Source of the DNA: Conidiobolus incongruus B7586
Taxonomy: Eukaryota; Entomophthoromycota; Entomophthoromycetes; Entomophthorales; Conidiobolaceae
Length of the DNA: 24,456 nt
Direction of reading: 5' to 3'
NCBI GenBank assembly: GCA_000697335.1
Contig: JNEM01013425.1
Location: 1 to 24,456 of the forward strand
Within the stretch, counting starts at the first letter, position 1, and each line of letters opens with the position of its first letter. The position numbers were made by a program, and so were the translations under genes. Below, one piece after another: positions 11,097 through 22,753 of this stretch. The notes under the pieces were generated by a model. That model searched no databases and was not told the DNA's origin. It saw only the letters and a list, made by a program, of their open reading frames with translations.

Positions 11097-11495
11097 TGTT
11101 AAAAGATTAATTCTTTAAATTCTTATATATACTTTTATATAATCTAATTAACTATAAATTATATAATTAATTTATACTTATATAATTAAATTAATTGTAT
11201 AAATAGTATTAAATTATCTAATAAACTAGGTTTTTCTTTTTTCTTTTTAATTCTTATTATTTTTACTTTTACACTATTTTTAAAATTGAAACTATATTCT
11301 ATTAATATTATAGGATATTAACACTACCTAATATAAATCTTAATATATCAGTGACTTATCTTAGTTTGAAGCTTAATTAAACTTTGTTTACACTTGCATA
11401 CTACAGCTACATTATATTATTATATTCTACACCACACTACTTTTATATTAAGTTTTCCTCTACACTATATTAGTTTAACTACCACTATACTTATA
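11097..11495 (+). repeat. 5' LTR of inner chromovirus copy (LTR B)
   Basis: About 399 bp. It begins TGTTAAAAG and is collinear with LTR C, its partner. It lacks the length variants seen in LTRs A and D. Confidence 0.87.
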
Positions 11496-14400
11496 TAATA
11501 ACAGTAACAAAACTATTAAAAACCTACTAGAAATTAATAACTACTTGTATCTAACTTATTTATTACTATTTTAAATTTTATTTATAATTTATTTCATTTA
11601 AATTTAATACTATACACTATAATATTACTAAAAAAAAAGATACCCTTATATTATTTTAATAATGATAGTAGTTTAATTATTAAGTGAATCTAAGATTTTA
11701 GTTTTTAAAAGTTTACTACCCTTTAAAAAACTTATATTAAACAACTTTTGATTAAAAAAAACATGTTTTAAAGAGCTTAAATCTAACAAACCAGCTATTT
11801 TATTATAGTTAATACATTAAACTACCTCTTTAGTGTTTTTAAAAACAAATTAACTATTTATAATAGCTTAAAAAACCTTTACAAGCTTAAAAACTACTTT
11901 AAAAACATAAAGAATTATTTTAATTTAATTTTTAATGAAGATCTAGAGAATATCTTTAAATTAGCCACTTCTTTTTTAGAAAAATCTATTTATACTTGGT
12001 AGTTAACTTATTACAAACTTAATCTTAAAGAATCTTCAAGAGGATAACTTATTATAAAAATATAAACTTTTAAACAATTGGAAAAAGCTTTTAAAGAAAG
12101 GTATTACCTAAAAGATTAAGTTCAACTAACAAGAAAAAAGCTTTCTTAACTTAAATAAAATACTTCTACAAGATAATTAATTGAGAAATTTAATGAAATA
12201 TATTTAAATATATTAAATATCACTGAAGAAAAACAAATCTACAAACTATTATAATACCTTAACCCTTAAGTAAAGCTTTAGTTAATTAGTAGGGAACACT
12301 TTGATAATATGTTTTTTTCTAATATTTATAATGTAGCAATTATAATTGATGATATTTTTTACTTTATAATTAAATCTTCCTATCTTAAAAATTAATCTTT
12401 TAAACTTTACTTTAACCCACTTAAATTTTAAATGATAGATGTTTCTGCTTTAAAGCTTTATAAAAAAACCTTTAGTAAAGAAGCTAAAGTTTACTTAAGA
12501 ATAAACAAAGGTTGTTATTACTACTAAAGGATTTAAGTTAACTATAAAGTTAACAAATAACTTTTTAAAAAACAACACCAATTTAATTTTTAATAATTTT
12601 AATCTATTAACTATAAATTAAACTTGAATAATATTAATATAACTTTAGAATTACCCCTTTTATAATTAGTTAACAAATTTTAATCTAATCTACAAAAGTT
12701 CTAATAAACCAATAATTCCACAAATTAAACTATGTATACTAGAGAAATCTAACTGATTAAACTACTAGAAACTAAAAATATTCTAGTAACTAATTTACCT
12801 TGTGATTTTTTACTTTTAACTATCACTTTATTGTTTGTATTAACTAATTTTTTTATAGATATACTTATTAGTGTTTTAATTAACTTTGGTTGTTTTAGTT
12901 ATATTATCTCTTTTTTTATTGTTGTAAAATTATCTTTACCTACCTAAAAAAGCAACTTAATAATTAAATATACTAACAACTTAATAAAACAAGCATCTGG
13001 TATTATATTTAGATATTTATTATTACCTTTTAACTACTCCCAATATATTAAATTTTTAGTTGGTAACATTAGTTATAATTTTATACTAGGTTAAAATTAG
13101 TTTAAATATCACAGTTTTATATTTATAGATATTACCCTAGAAGCTTATAAATTTATCTTTTTCACATTATAAAAGAAATTAGTAGAATTAATCTTAAAAA
13201 ATTTATATTACCTTATTATAAAATTATTAAATACTTTACCTAACACTAACTCTATAATTATAACAAATAATTTTATTATTATAAGTAAAAATTAATGTAA
13301 AAAGCTAATTAAAAACCTAAATAATTTATAAGGATATATATCTGTTTATTATTTATTTATTAATACTTCATCTGTTGATTTTAATGAAGTTATATCTAAT
13401 AACCACTTTTTATATAATATAGTAAGTTAATTTGTTAATGTTTTTGAACTTGTAAATAAATTACCACCTAAACATAATATTAAACATAAAATTAAATTAA
13501 TCCCTGGTATACAACTATACTTAAAGTTTACTTACCATTTATCTCTTGAATAATACTAAACCTTGAAAGAAAAAATCTAAAAACTACTTGAAAATAGGTA
13601 CATTAAATTTTTTTCTTCATTATAAAGATTTTTAATCTTCTTTATATAAAAGGCTAATGGTAGTTAGAGATTATATATTAATAACTGTGTTTTAAACTCT
13701 AAAACTATTAAGGATAAAACTCTATTATTAAACCTATATAATATTAGGGATAAACTACTTAAATCAACTATATTTACTAAATTAAATGTTAGGAATAGAT
13801 ATTACAACATTAGAGTTAAAGAAAACTTTATCCCTTTAACTACTTTCAACACTCTTTTAAGCTACTATAAATTTACTGTTATAAACTTTAGATTGTGTAA
13901 TGCTCTTGTAACTTTTATTTAATTCATTAATTCCCTTTTTAACCTTGTTTTTAATAACTTTATTATTACCTACTTTAATAATATTTTAATCTATTTAAAA
14001 ATTAAAAAAGAATATATTTAACATGTTAATTAAATTTTACAAATTATTCAAGAATATAAATTACCTTTAAAACTATCAAAATATATCTTTAGTGCCTTTT
14101 CTATCTTTTTCTATAGTTATATTATTTCCTCTTAAAAAATTAGTATTGATCCAACTAAATTCAATAGTGTTAAAGTTTTTATTATATTTATAAACAAAAA
14201 TTAACTTATGTTTATACTTAAATTATTAAATTACTTTAAAGATTTCATTAATTCTTTTGTTAAACTTGTTGTTTTTTTTACTAATCTTTTAAAGAAAGAC
14301 TCTTTTTTTAAATAAACCCCACTATACACTTTCTACATAAATGTTTTAATTTTCTATATTACTAATGTTTTTACTTTATCTATTTTTAATTTAAAACTAC

Positions 14401-16408
14401 CTACTATTATTTTTACTAACTTTAATTCTTTTATAATTAGTGGATAATTAACCTAGTTTGAATTTAATTTATATTTTACCTTATAACTATTAAATAAAAT
14501 AATAAATAAGGGAGAATAAGTTGAGTTTAACCCTACAAATATTACCTTAAAACCAATAACATTCTGGTTAAGAAAAATAAAACTAGCTAAATTAAAATAC
14601 CTAGTTTATAAACAAAAACTTTTTACTTTAGTAGAAATAATCAAAAATCACTTACATTTCTTATCCTGCAACTTTTTTTTAACACTTACAAATTATAAAT
14701 CACTTATCTACTTAAATACTCAGAAGTATTTATTAAGAAAATAAGTTAAATAGATTAAAATTATCTAAGCTTACCTTTTTTTTATTTAATATCTCTTAGG
14801 TTAATAAAACTATATTGTAGATACTTTGTTAAAAAATCTTATATACCTACCCTTTTATTCTAATTATAAAAATCCAGCAAATATTAATGATTATTAATGA
14901 AAGAAATAAAGAATTTATTAAACTATTTTAAGAAACATTGTTAAATAATGATTTCTTTATTTTAGTTAAAGAAAAACTCTTTAAACTATTAGAAAACCAA
15001 CTAAAATATGTTAAAAGATTTAAAATTATCAATAACTTACTATATTATAATAATTGTTTATATATTCTTAATATTCTCAAGATTTAACAAACAATATTTG
15101 ATGAATACTATAACTTACCTGTTAGAGGATATTAAAACTAGTTAAAAACTGCTGAAAGAATTAAAATAAAATATTACTAATTTTCCCTAGTTAAATTAAT
15201 TTAGAAATACACTAATACCTGTGATAAATACTAAAGAATTAAATATAACACTCAACTAAAATATAATAAATTTATTCCTCTATAAGTCTCTAATGAAATT
15301 TAACAACAAATCCAACTTGATTTTATAGAAATCCCTAAATCAACAAATAATTATAATAACTTATTAATTACAATTGATTCATTTTTTAAATATGTTTATT
15401 TTATTCTTTATTTCAAAACTTTTATAGTTAAAGATATTGTATAATTGTTATTCTCTAATATTTTTACCTACTATAAAATTCCACAAACTATTATATTTGA
15501 TAGAGATATATAATTTAACTTTTAATTTTAGAAGTTACTATCTTTTTCTTTTAAAATTAACCTAGTTATGTTTACTACTAATTATCACTAAACTAATAAA
15601 CTTGTTGAAAAAACTATTAAAACCTTAAAGTAAATAATTAGAACTTATATTAACACTAATTAGTTAAATTAAGATGCTTATATCTACTAACTCTAATATT
15701 TATTCAACACTTTTATTAATAAATCAACAGGTTTTAGCTTTTATTTCATTAATTATAGCAAACATCTTAACTTAATAATTACTCTAAAACTTTAAATTAA
15801 CTTACCTTTAAACATTGTTGAATTTTAATTTAATATCAAATATATTAATTCTTTTGTTAAATTTAACTTAGAAGAAAATTAAAAGATTATAGAATAATAA
15901 TACTTAAAGTTATTTAGAAACCCTTTTAAATATAAAACTAGTATGTTTATATACTTAAAACAATTTACCTTTAAACTTACCCTATTTAAATCTAGCTTAA
16001 ATCCCAAATATTTATTATTATATTATAGTCCTTATAAAATTTAATTTATTGATTTAAATTTTGAAAATATTACCTTAGAATTACTTTTAACTTTAAAGAT
16101 CAACTTTACCTTTCACATATCTAAAATTAAACTATACTTTGAAGATTTTAACACTTTTCCTAATTAATTAAAAACTTTAAAACTAGATCTAATTATTAAT
16201 TAAAATAGAGAAGAAGAATACTATGTTGATTATATAATTAAGTTTAAATTTGTTAGGAATAAGCTTTATTTTTATATAAAATAAATGGGTTATCTTATTA
16301 AAGAAGTTATATAAGAACCTCTAGAAAATATTAAGAATACTTTAGCTTATTATACCTATTTGTAAAAAATTAAAGAGTGTGTCTCCTTTAAAAAACCTAC
16401 TAGGAGAG
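11496..16408 (+). pseudogene. Inner chromovirus gag-pol interior (fossil)
   Basis: About 4.9 kb. Recognisable parts, with approximate positions: gag 11500-12600 with a zinc-knuckle-like Cys/His segment near 12505-12560; aspartic protease region near 12830-12930; reverse transcriptase near 13540-14080; RNase H near 14380-14830, including the typical stretch before the integrase; integrase near 15080-15780; and a chromodomain near 16215-16370. The chromodomain at the end of pol assigns it to the chromovirus branch of Ty3/gypsy, which targets heterochromatin in studied members. There are very many breaks and no intact product. Confidence 0.85.
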
Positions 16409-16807
16409 TATTAAAAGACTAATTCTTTAAATTCTTATATATACTTTCATATAATCTAATTAACTATAAATTATATAATTAATTTATACTTATATAATTA
16501 AATTAATTGTATAAATAGTATTAAATTATCTAATAAATTAGGTTTTTCTTTTTTCCTCTTAATTCTTACTATTTTTACTTTTACACTATTTCTAAAATTA
16601 AAACTATATTCTATTAATATTATAGGATATTAACACTACCTAATATAAATCTTAATATATTAGTGACTCATCTTAGTTTAAAACTTAATTAAATTTTATT
16701 TACACTTATACACTATAACTATATTATATTACTATATTCTATACCATACTACTTTTATATTAAGTTTTCCTCTATACTATATTAGTTTAACTACCACTAT
16801 ACTTATA
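16409..16807 (+). repeat. 3' LTR of inner chromovirus copy (LTR C)
   Basis: About 399 bp and collinear with LTR B. It is directly followed by CTATA (16808-16812), after which the outer copy's interior resumes. Confidence 0.87.
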
Positions 16808-16812
16808 CTATA
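16808..16812. repeat. 5-bp target-site duplication CTATA (right), inner chromovirus
   Basis: This matches 11092-11096 exactly and joins directly onto outer-copy sequence that is collinear with the inner copy from about 12364 onward. Confidence 0.85.
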
Positions 16813-19800
16813 ATTAAATCTTCCCACCCTAAAAATTAATCTTTTAAACTTTACTCTAACTTATTTAAGTTTCAAATGATAAATGTTTCTACTTTAAAGC
16901 TTTATAAGAAAACCTTTAGTAAAGAAGTTAAAGTTTACTTAAAAGTAAACAAAAGTTGTTATTACTGTTAAAAAACTTAAATTAATTATAGAGTTAATAT
17001 ATACCCTTTAAAAAAGCAACATTTGTTTAATTTTCAACAATTTTAACTTATTAACCATAAATTAAACTTGAATAATATTAATATAACTTTAGAATTACCC
17101 CTTTTACAATTAGTTAACAGATTTTAATTTAATCCACAAAAGTTCTAATAAATTAATGATTATACAAATTAAATTATGTATACTAAAAAAATCTAACTGA
17201 TTAAACTATTAAAAACTAAAAATATTTTAGTAACTAATTTACCTTGTAATTTTTTACCTTTAACTATCACTTTATTATTTGTGTTAACTAATTTTTTTAT
17301 AGATATACCTATTAGTGTTTTAATTAACTCTGGTTGTTTTAATTATATTATCTCTTCTTTTATTGTTGTAAAACTATTTTTATCTACCTAAAAAAGCAAC
17401 TTAATAATTAAATATACTAATAACTTAATAAAACAAGCATCTGATATTATATTTAAATATTTATTATTACCCCTTAACTACTCCTAATATATTAAATTTT
17501 TAGTTGGTAACATTAGTTATAATTTTATACTAGGTTAAAATTAGTTTAAATATCACAGTTTTATATCTATAGATATTACCCTAGAAGGTTATAAATTTAT
17601 CTTTTTTATATTCTAAAAGAAATTAGTAGAATTAATCTTAAAAAATTTATATTACCCTATTATAAAACTATTAAATACTTTACCTAACACTAACTTTATA
17701 ATTGTAACAAATAATTTTATTATTATAAGTAAAAATTAATGTAAAAAGCTAATCAAAAACCTAAATAATTTATAAAGATATATATTTGTTTATTATTCAT
17801 CTATTAACATTTTATTTGTTGATTTTAATGAAGTTATATTTAATAACCACTTTTTATACAATACAGTAAGTTAATTTGTTAATGTTTTTAAACTTGTGAA
17901 TAAATTACCACCTAAATATAATATTAAACACAAAATTAAATTAATCCTTGGTATACAACTATATTTAAAATTTATTTACCATTTATCTTTTAAACAATAT
18001 TAAACTTTAAAAAAAGAAATCTAAAAATTACTTGAAAATAAGTACATTAAACTTTCTTCTTCAATATAAAAATCTTTAATCTTTTTTATATAAAAGGCTA
18101 ATAGTAGTTAAAGATTATATATTAATAACTATGTTTTAAACACTAAAATTATTAAAGATAAAACTTTATTACTAAACCTATATAATGTTAAAGATAAACT
18201 ACTTAGATCAATTATATTTACTAAATTAAATGTTAAGAATAGGTATTGTAACATTAGAGTTGAAAAAGATTTTATCCCTTTAACTACTTTTAATATTCTT
18301 TTAGGCTATTATAAATTTACTGTTATAAACTTTAGATTATATAATACTTTTGTAACTTTCACTTAATTTATTAATTCCCTTTTTAACCTTATTTTTAATA
18401 ACTTTATTATTACCTACTTTAATAATATCTTAATCTATTTAAAAACTAAAGAAGAATATATTTAACATGTTAATTAAATTTTACAAATTATTCAAGAATA
18501 TAAATTACCTTTGAAATTATCAAAATATATCTTTAGTGCTTTTTCTATCTTTTTCTATAGTTATATTATTTCCTCTTAAAGAATTAATATTAATCTAACT
18601 AAACTCAATAATGTTAAAGTTTTTACTATACTTATAAATAAAAATCAACTTATGTTTATACTTAGATTATTAAATTACTTTAAAAATTTCATTGATTTTT
18701 TTGTTAAACTTACTACTTTTTTTACTAATCTTTTGAGGAAAAACTTTCTTTTTGAATAAACCCTACTATATACTTTTTGTATAAATGCTTTAATTTTCTA
18801 TATTACTAATGTTTTTGCTTTATCTATTTTTAATCTAAAACTACCTACTATTATTTTTACTAACTTTAGTTTTTTTACAATTAGTAGATAATTAACCTAG
18901 TTTGAATTTAATTTATATTTTACCTTATAACTATAAGATAAAATAATAAATAAAAGAGAATAGGTTGAGTTTAACTTTACAAATGTTACTTTAAAACCAA
19001 TAATATTCTGGTTAAAAAAAATAAAACCAGCTGAATTAAAATACCTAGTTTATAAATAAAAACTCTTTACTTTAGTAGAAATAATTAAAAATCACTTACA
19101 TTTTTTATCCTACAACTTTTTTTAATATTTATAGATTACAAATTACTTATCTACTTAAATACTCAGAAGTATTTATTAAGAAAACAAGTTAAATAGATTA
19201 AAACTATCTAAGCTTACTTTTTTTTATTTAATATCTCTTAGGTTAATAAAATTATATTATAGATACTTTGTTAAAAAATCTTGTATATTTACTTTTTTGT
19301 TCTAATTACAAAAATCCAACAAATATTAACTTAATAATTATTAATAAAGGAAATAAAAAATTTATTAAACTACTTTAAGAAACATTGTTAAGTAATAATT
19401 TCTTTATTTTAGTTAAAGAAGAACTCTTTAAACTATTAGAAAACTAACTAAAATATGTTAAAAGATTTAAAATTATCAATAACTTACTATATTATAATAA
19501 TTGTCTATATATTCCTAATATTCCTAAGATTTAACAAACAATATTTAATGAATGCTATAATTTACTTGTTAAAGGATATTAAAACTAGTTAAAGATTGTT
19601 GAGAGAATTAAAACAAAGTATTACTAACCTTCCCTAATTAAATTAGTTTAGAAATATACTAATACCTATAATATATGCTAAAGAACTAAATATAATACTC
19701 AATTAAAATATAGTAAACTTATTCCTTTATAAATACCTAATAAAACTTAACAACAAATCTAGCTTGATTTTATAGAAATCCCTAAATCAACAAATGGTTA

Positions 19801-20855
19801 TAATAACTTACTAATTATAATTGATTTATTTTCCAAATATGTTTATTTTATTCTTTGTTTCAAAACTTCTATAGTTAAAGATATTACACAATTGTTATTC
19901 TCTAATATCTTTACCTACTATAAAATTCCACAAACTATTGTATTTAATAAAGATGTATGATTTAACTTTTAATTTTAGAAGTTATTATCTTTTTCCCTTA
20001 AGATTAACTTAGTTATGTCTACTACTAATCATCACTAAATTAATAAACTTGTTAAAAAAACTATTAAAACCTTAAAGTAAATAATTAAAGCTTATATTAA
20101 CACTAATCAATTAAATTAGGATGCTTATATCTACTAACTCTAATATTTATTCAACACTTTTATTAATAAATCAACAAGTTTTAACCCTTATTTCATTAAT
20201 TATAACAAATATCCTAACTTAATAATTATTCCAAAACTTTAAATTAACTTACTTTTAAATATTGTTAAATTTTAATCTAATATCAAATATATTAATTCTC
20301 TTGTTAAATTTAACTTAGAAGAAAATTAAAGGATTATAAAACAACAATACTTAAAGTTATCTAAAAACCCTTTTAAATATAAAACTGGTATATTTGTATA
20401 TTTAGAATAATTTACCCTTAAACCTACTTTATTTAAATCTAACTTAAATCCCAAATACTTACCATTATATTATAATCCCTATAAAATTTAATCTATTGAT
20501 TCAAATTTTAAAAATATTACCTTAGAATTACCTCTAACTTTGAGGATTAACTTTACCTTTTACATATCTAAAATTAAACCATACTTTAAAGATTTTAACA
20601 CTTTTCTTAATTAATTAAAAACTTTAAAACTAGATCTAATTATTAATTAAAATAGAGAAGAAGAATACTATGTTGATTATATAATTAAGTTTAAATTTGT
20701 TAGGAATAAGCTTTATTTTTATATAAAATAAATGGGTTATCTTATTAAAGAAGTTATATAAGAACCTCTAGAAAATATTAAGAATACTTTAGCTTATTAT
20801 ACCTATTTGTAAAAAATTAAAGAGTGTGTCTCTTTTAAAAAACTTACTAAGGGAG
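16808..20855 (+). pseudogene. Outer chromovirus interior, pol-side part (fossil)
   Basis: About 4.05 kb, collinear with the inner copy from about 12360 to 16408 and starting exactly where the gag-side part (10228-11096) stopped. It carries the same protease, reverse transcriptase, RNase H, integrase and chromodomain regions, the last near 20660-20815. Together the two outer parts are within a few bases of the inner interior's length. It is heavily degraded by C-to-T-type change, with only a few small indels relative to the inner copy. Confidence 0.85.
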
Positions 20856-21253
20856 TATTAAAAAACTAATTCTTTAAATTCTTATATATACTTTTATATA
20901 ATCTAATTAACTATAAATTATATAACTAATTTATACTTATATAGTTAAATTAATTGTATAAATAGCATTAAATTATTTAATAAATTAGGTTTTTTTTTTC
21001 TTCTCAATTCTTACTATTTTTTACTTTTACACTATTTCTAAAATTAAAACTATATTTTATTAATATTGTAGGATATTAACACTACCTAATATAAGTTTTA
21101 ATATATTAGTGACTCATTTTAATTTGAAGCTTAATTAAACTTTGTTTACATTTGTATACTACAGCTACATTATATTACTATGTTTTATACCACATTACTT
21201 TTATATTAAGTTTTCTTCTATACTATATTAGTTTAACTACCACTATACTTACA
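20856..21253 (+). repeat. 3' LTR of outer chromovirus copy (LTR D)
   Basis: About 398 bp, ending ...ACTTACA, the expected CA end. It is followed by the AAATA duplication. It shares T-run length variants with LTR A, so the two are the original pair. Confidence 0.87.
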
Positions 21254-21258
21254 AAATA
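21254..21258. repeat. 5-bp target-site duplication AAATA (right), outer chromovirus
   Basis: This matches 9826-9830 and directly follows the ACA end of the last LTR, marking the original insertion site in the Tc1-like shell. Confidence 0.75.
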
Positions 21259-21363
21259 AATTTAAATTAAATAATTAAAATCTATTATATTTATTAATTA
21301 TATATATCATTAAATAATGATATTTAGTTATTAATTAACTAAAATATAAACTTTTAAATTTTA

Positions 21364-21394
21364 CCTAAAGTAAGTTATAAATTTATAGGTTTTT
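21364..21394 (+). repeat. Left inverted repeat of Tc1 element
   Basis: It contains TAAAGTAAGTTATAAATTT, lies next to TA at 21362-21363 and pairs with 22535-22565. Confidence 0.8.
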
Positions 21395-21404
21395 AATGAT
21401 AAAA

Positions 21405-22450
21405 AAAATTAAAACTTAGTATATCTACTTTTAACTTTTCTAACCTTTTTAAGTTTGTGGGATATAGAATCAACTAACTTGTTATATTAAAAATGGTTAA
21501 TTTTGTTCTATGTTTCTTAAATATATTTTTAAAGTTGATTTAAATTTTTAATTAAAGAGAAAGCTTTAATAACTTATTTTAATAAATCCCAAAAGTGTTT
21601 AATTAGATTAAAGTTAAAAAATTAAAAAAGTTACTTTATAACTATTATCTTGTTATTTTTAAACTATTTGGTAGTAAAAGTTATAGTATAGTAAAAAGTA
21701 TTATCTTACTAGAAAATAATATCAAATTTATTTAACTTATATTATTCAATAATTTTTTTTAATTTATTATTTAAAATATTTTAGTATATTTTAACATTAA
21801 TTCCCTTGTTAACTTTATAAAAATATTTTACACCTAAAGATTATATATATCTTTAAATAATAATTAACCTACTATTATACTTTTAGGTAAAATTAATATG
21901 ATAGTTATAAAATAATTCTATATCTTTTTTAAAGTATCTAGTTTTTTTATTAAATTTATTAAAGTATATTTTTCTTTTATTAAACTAAATAACCTTACTC
22001 TAATTAATTTTAATTTAATATTAGTAGCAACATTTAAACTTTTATTTAATTTTATAGTAGGATTTTTTTAATTAGGGGTGTTTTTTTTTAAAGTGTAAGT
22101 GGTATTTATGTTAATGTAAAATATATATAATAGTATTAGTGTTAACTAATATTCTTATATAGTTTTATAATTTTTATTATATTTCTACAATAGTATTATA
22201 TTTGCTTATATTAATTAACTTACAAATATACTTCTTATTATAATTATTTATAATTTTAATATACTTAAATTTAAGTTTAAATGTTTTTTTATTGTTATTC
22301 TTAACAACCTTAACTATAATAAACTAGCTAACACTAGTAATTCTAGCAATATTATAAGTTGATTTACTTTTTTTATAAAGTTAATTAATACACAAGTAGA
22401 TTTTTTTAAAGAGGGATTTAAGTATAGTAATACTAATAAAAAAAATTTAA
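21405..22450 (-). pseudogene. Decayed Tc1-type transposase
   Basis: On the minus strand, conceptual translation shows the third catalytic region typical of Tc1 (family form PDLNPIExxW) as a degraded match containing IKHFWDLLK at about 21574-21612. About 50 residues later comes a C-terminal block LVDSISHKLKKV...RYTKF (about 21410-21478), resembling the family's LVDSMPRRLQAV...GGYTKY ending next to the inverted repeat. An upstream FYYT-type segment (around 21700) may be what remains of the DNAP-H region with the second catalytic Asp. The N-terminal helix-turn-helix region (towards 22450) is too decayed to define a start. Many stop codons interrupt the frame, so it is non-functional. The D,D,D/E subtype cannot be decided. 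Confidence 0.75.
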
Positions 22451-22534
22451 TATATCTGTAAAATATATTATAAAATAATAACAAAGAGAGAAAAAAGATA
22501 TAGTTATATATTATTAAATATATCCCTTTATCTC

Positions 22535-22565
22535 AAAAACCTACAAATTTATAACTCACTTTAGT
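22535..22565 (-). repeat. Right inverted repeat of Tc1 element
   Basis: On the minus strand it reads ACTAAAGTGAGTTATAAATT and onward, 28 of 31 positions matching the left arm. TA follows at 22566-22567. Confidence 0.8.
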
Positions 22566-22718
22566 TAAATATTAATGGTTAATATTTTTGCTAATAGTTT
22601 ACTATATATATCTAAATATATTTATTTATTATTAAATAATACACTTTAATTATATATTATAATTTCAAGTAATCTAATATATATAATTGTTTTAGTTATT
22701 AATTAATATATATATATA

Positions 22719-22753
22719 TTTTTGATTTTATAACTTACTTTTATGGGTTAGTG
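22719..22753 (-). repeat. Right terminal inverted repeat of outer shell
   Basis: Read on the minus strand it begins CACTAACC and carries the same AAAAGTAAGTTATAAAAT core as the left arm. The flanking TA is at 22754-22755. All mismatches to the left arm are C/T. Confidence 0.65.

Larger units (their letters stand above)
11097..16807 (+). mobile_element. Ty3/gypsy chromovirus fossil, inner full-length copy
   Basis: This 5.7-kb LTR retrotransposon lies inside another copy of its own family. Its LTRs are 11097-11495 and 16409-16807, starting TG (TA in the 3' copy) and flanked by CTATA on both sides. The interior shows, in order, gag with a zinc-knuckle-like segment, protease, reverse transcriptase, RNase H, integrase and a C-terminal chromodomain, the chromovirus layout. 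It has its full length, but its coding capacity is gone through very many C-to-T-type changes. LTR-to-LTR differences that I counted by eye are roughly two dozen, all transitions. Confidence 0.92.
9831..21253 (+). mobile_element. Ty3/gypsy chromovirus fossil, outer copy, split by a nested copy
   Basis: This is a full-length but thoroughly degraded LTR retrotransposon. Its LTRs are 9831-10227 and 20856-21253, and the 5-bp sequence AAATA flanks it at 9826-9830 and 21254-21258. The interior is split by a second copy of the same family (11097-16807). Taking that copy and one CTATA out, about 5.7 kb remains, the same length as the inner copy. Its two LTRs share small length variants in a T-rich stretch that the inner pair lack, which confirms the pairing. 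It is broken in very many places by C-to-T-type change; age cannot be read from LTR divergence because of that process. Confidence 0.9.
21364..22565 (-). mobile_element. Tc1/mariner-type DNA transposon, degraded
   Basis: This 1202-bp element is bounded by 31-bp inverted repeats (21364-21394 and 22535-22565) with three mismatches. It is flanked by TA at 21362-21363 and 22566-22567. Size, TA duplication and a transposase filling the interior on the minus strand are all typical of Tc1. It is interrupted by many in-frame stops and contains no CpG. It lies about 105 bp from the chromovirus 3' LTR, within the outer shell, whose ends share its core motif. Confidence 0.82.
9752..22753. mobile_element. 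Outer Tc1/mariner-like or MITE-like shell holding all other inserts
   Basis: A 35-bp sequence at 9752-9786 is matched in inverted orientation at 22719-22753 with only four mismatches, all transitions. Weaker similarity continues inward for perhaps 25 bp more. Each arm is flanked by TA. Subtracting the chromovirus nest (9831-21253) and the Tc1 copy (21364-22565) leaves about 370 bp of shell (9752-9830, 21259-21363 and 22568-22753). That is the size of a non-autonomous MITE, and I see no transposase in it. The inverted ends share the core AAAGTAAGTTATAAA with those of the Tc1 element inside, suggesting related families. The alternative is that the two arms are ends of separate element remnants facing each other by chance; their correct outward orientation and common flanking TA favour one element. 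Confidence 0.55.

Noticed and set aside
9831-21253. Tandem LTR array produced by unequal recombination (LTR-interior-LTR-interior-LTR)
   Set aside because: The first and third interiors are complementary halves of one copy, a CTATA duplication flanks the middle unit, and LTR length variants pair the outermost and the inner LTRs. Nested insertion explains all of this.
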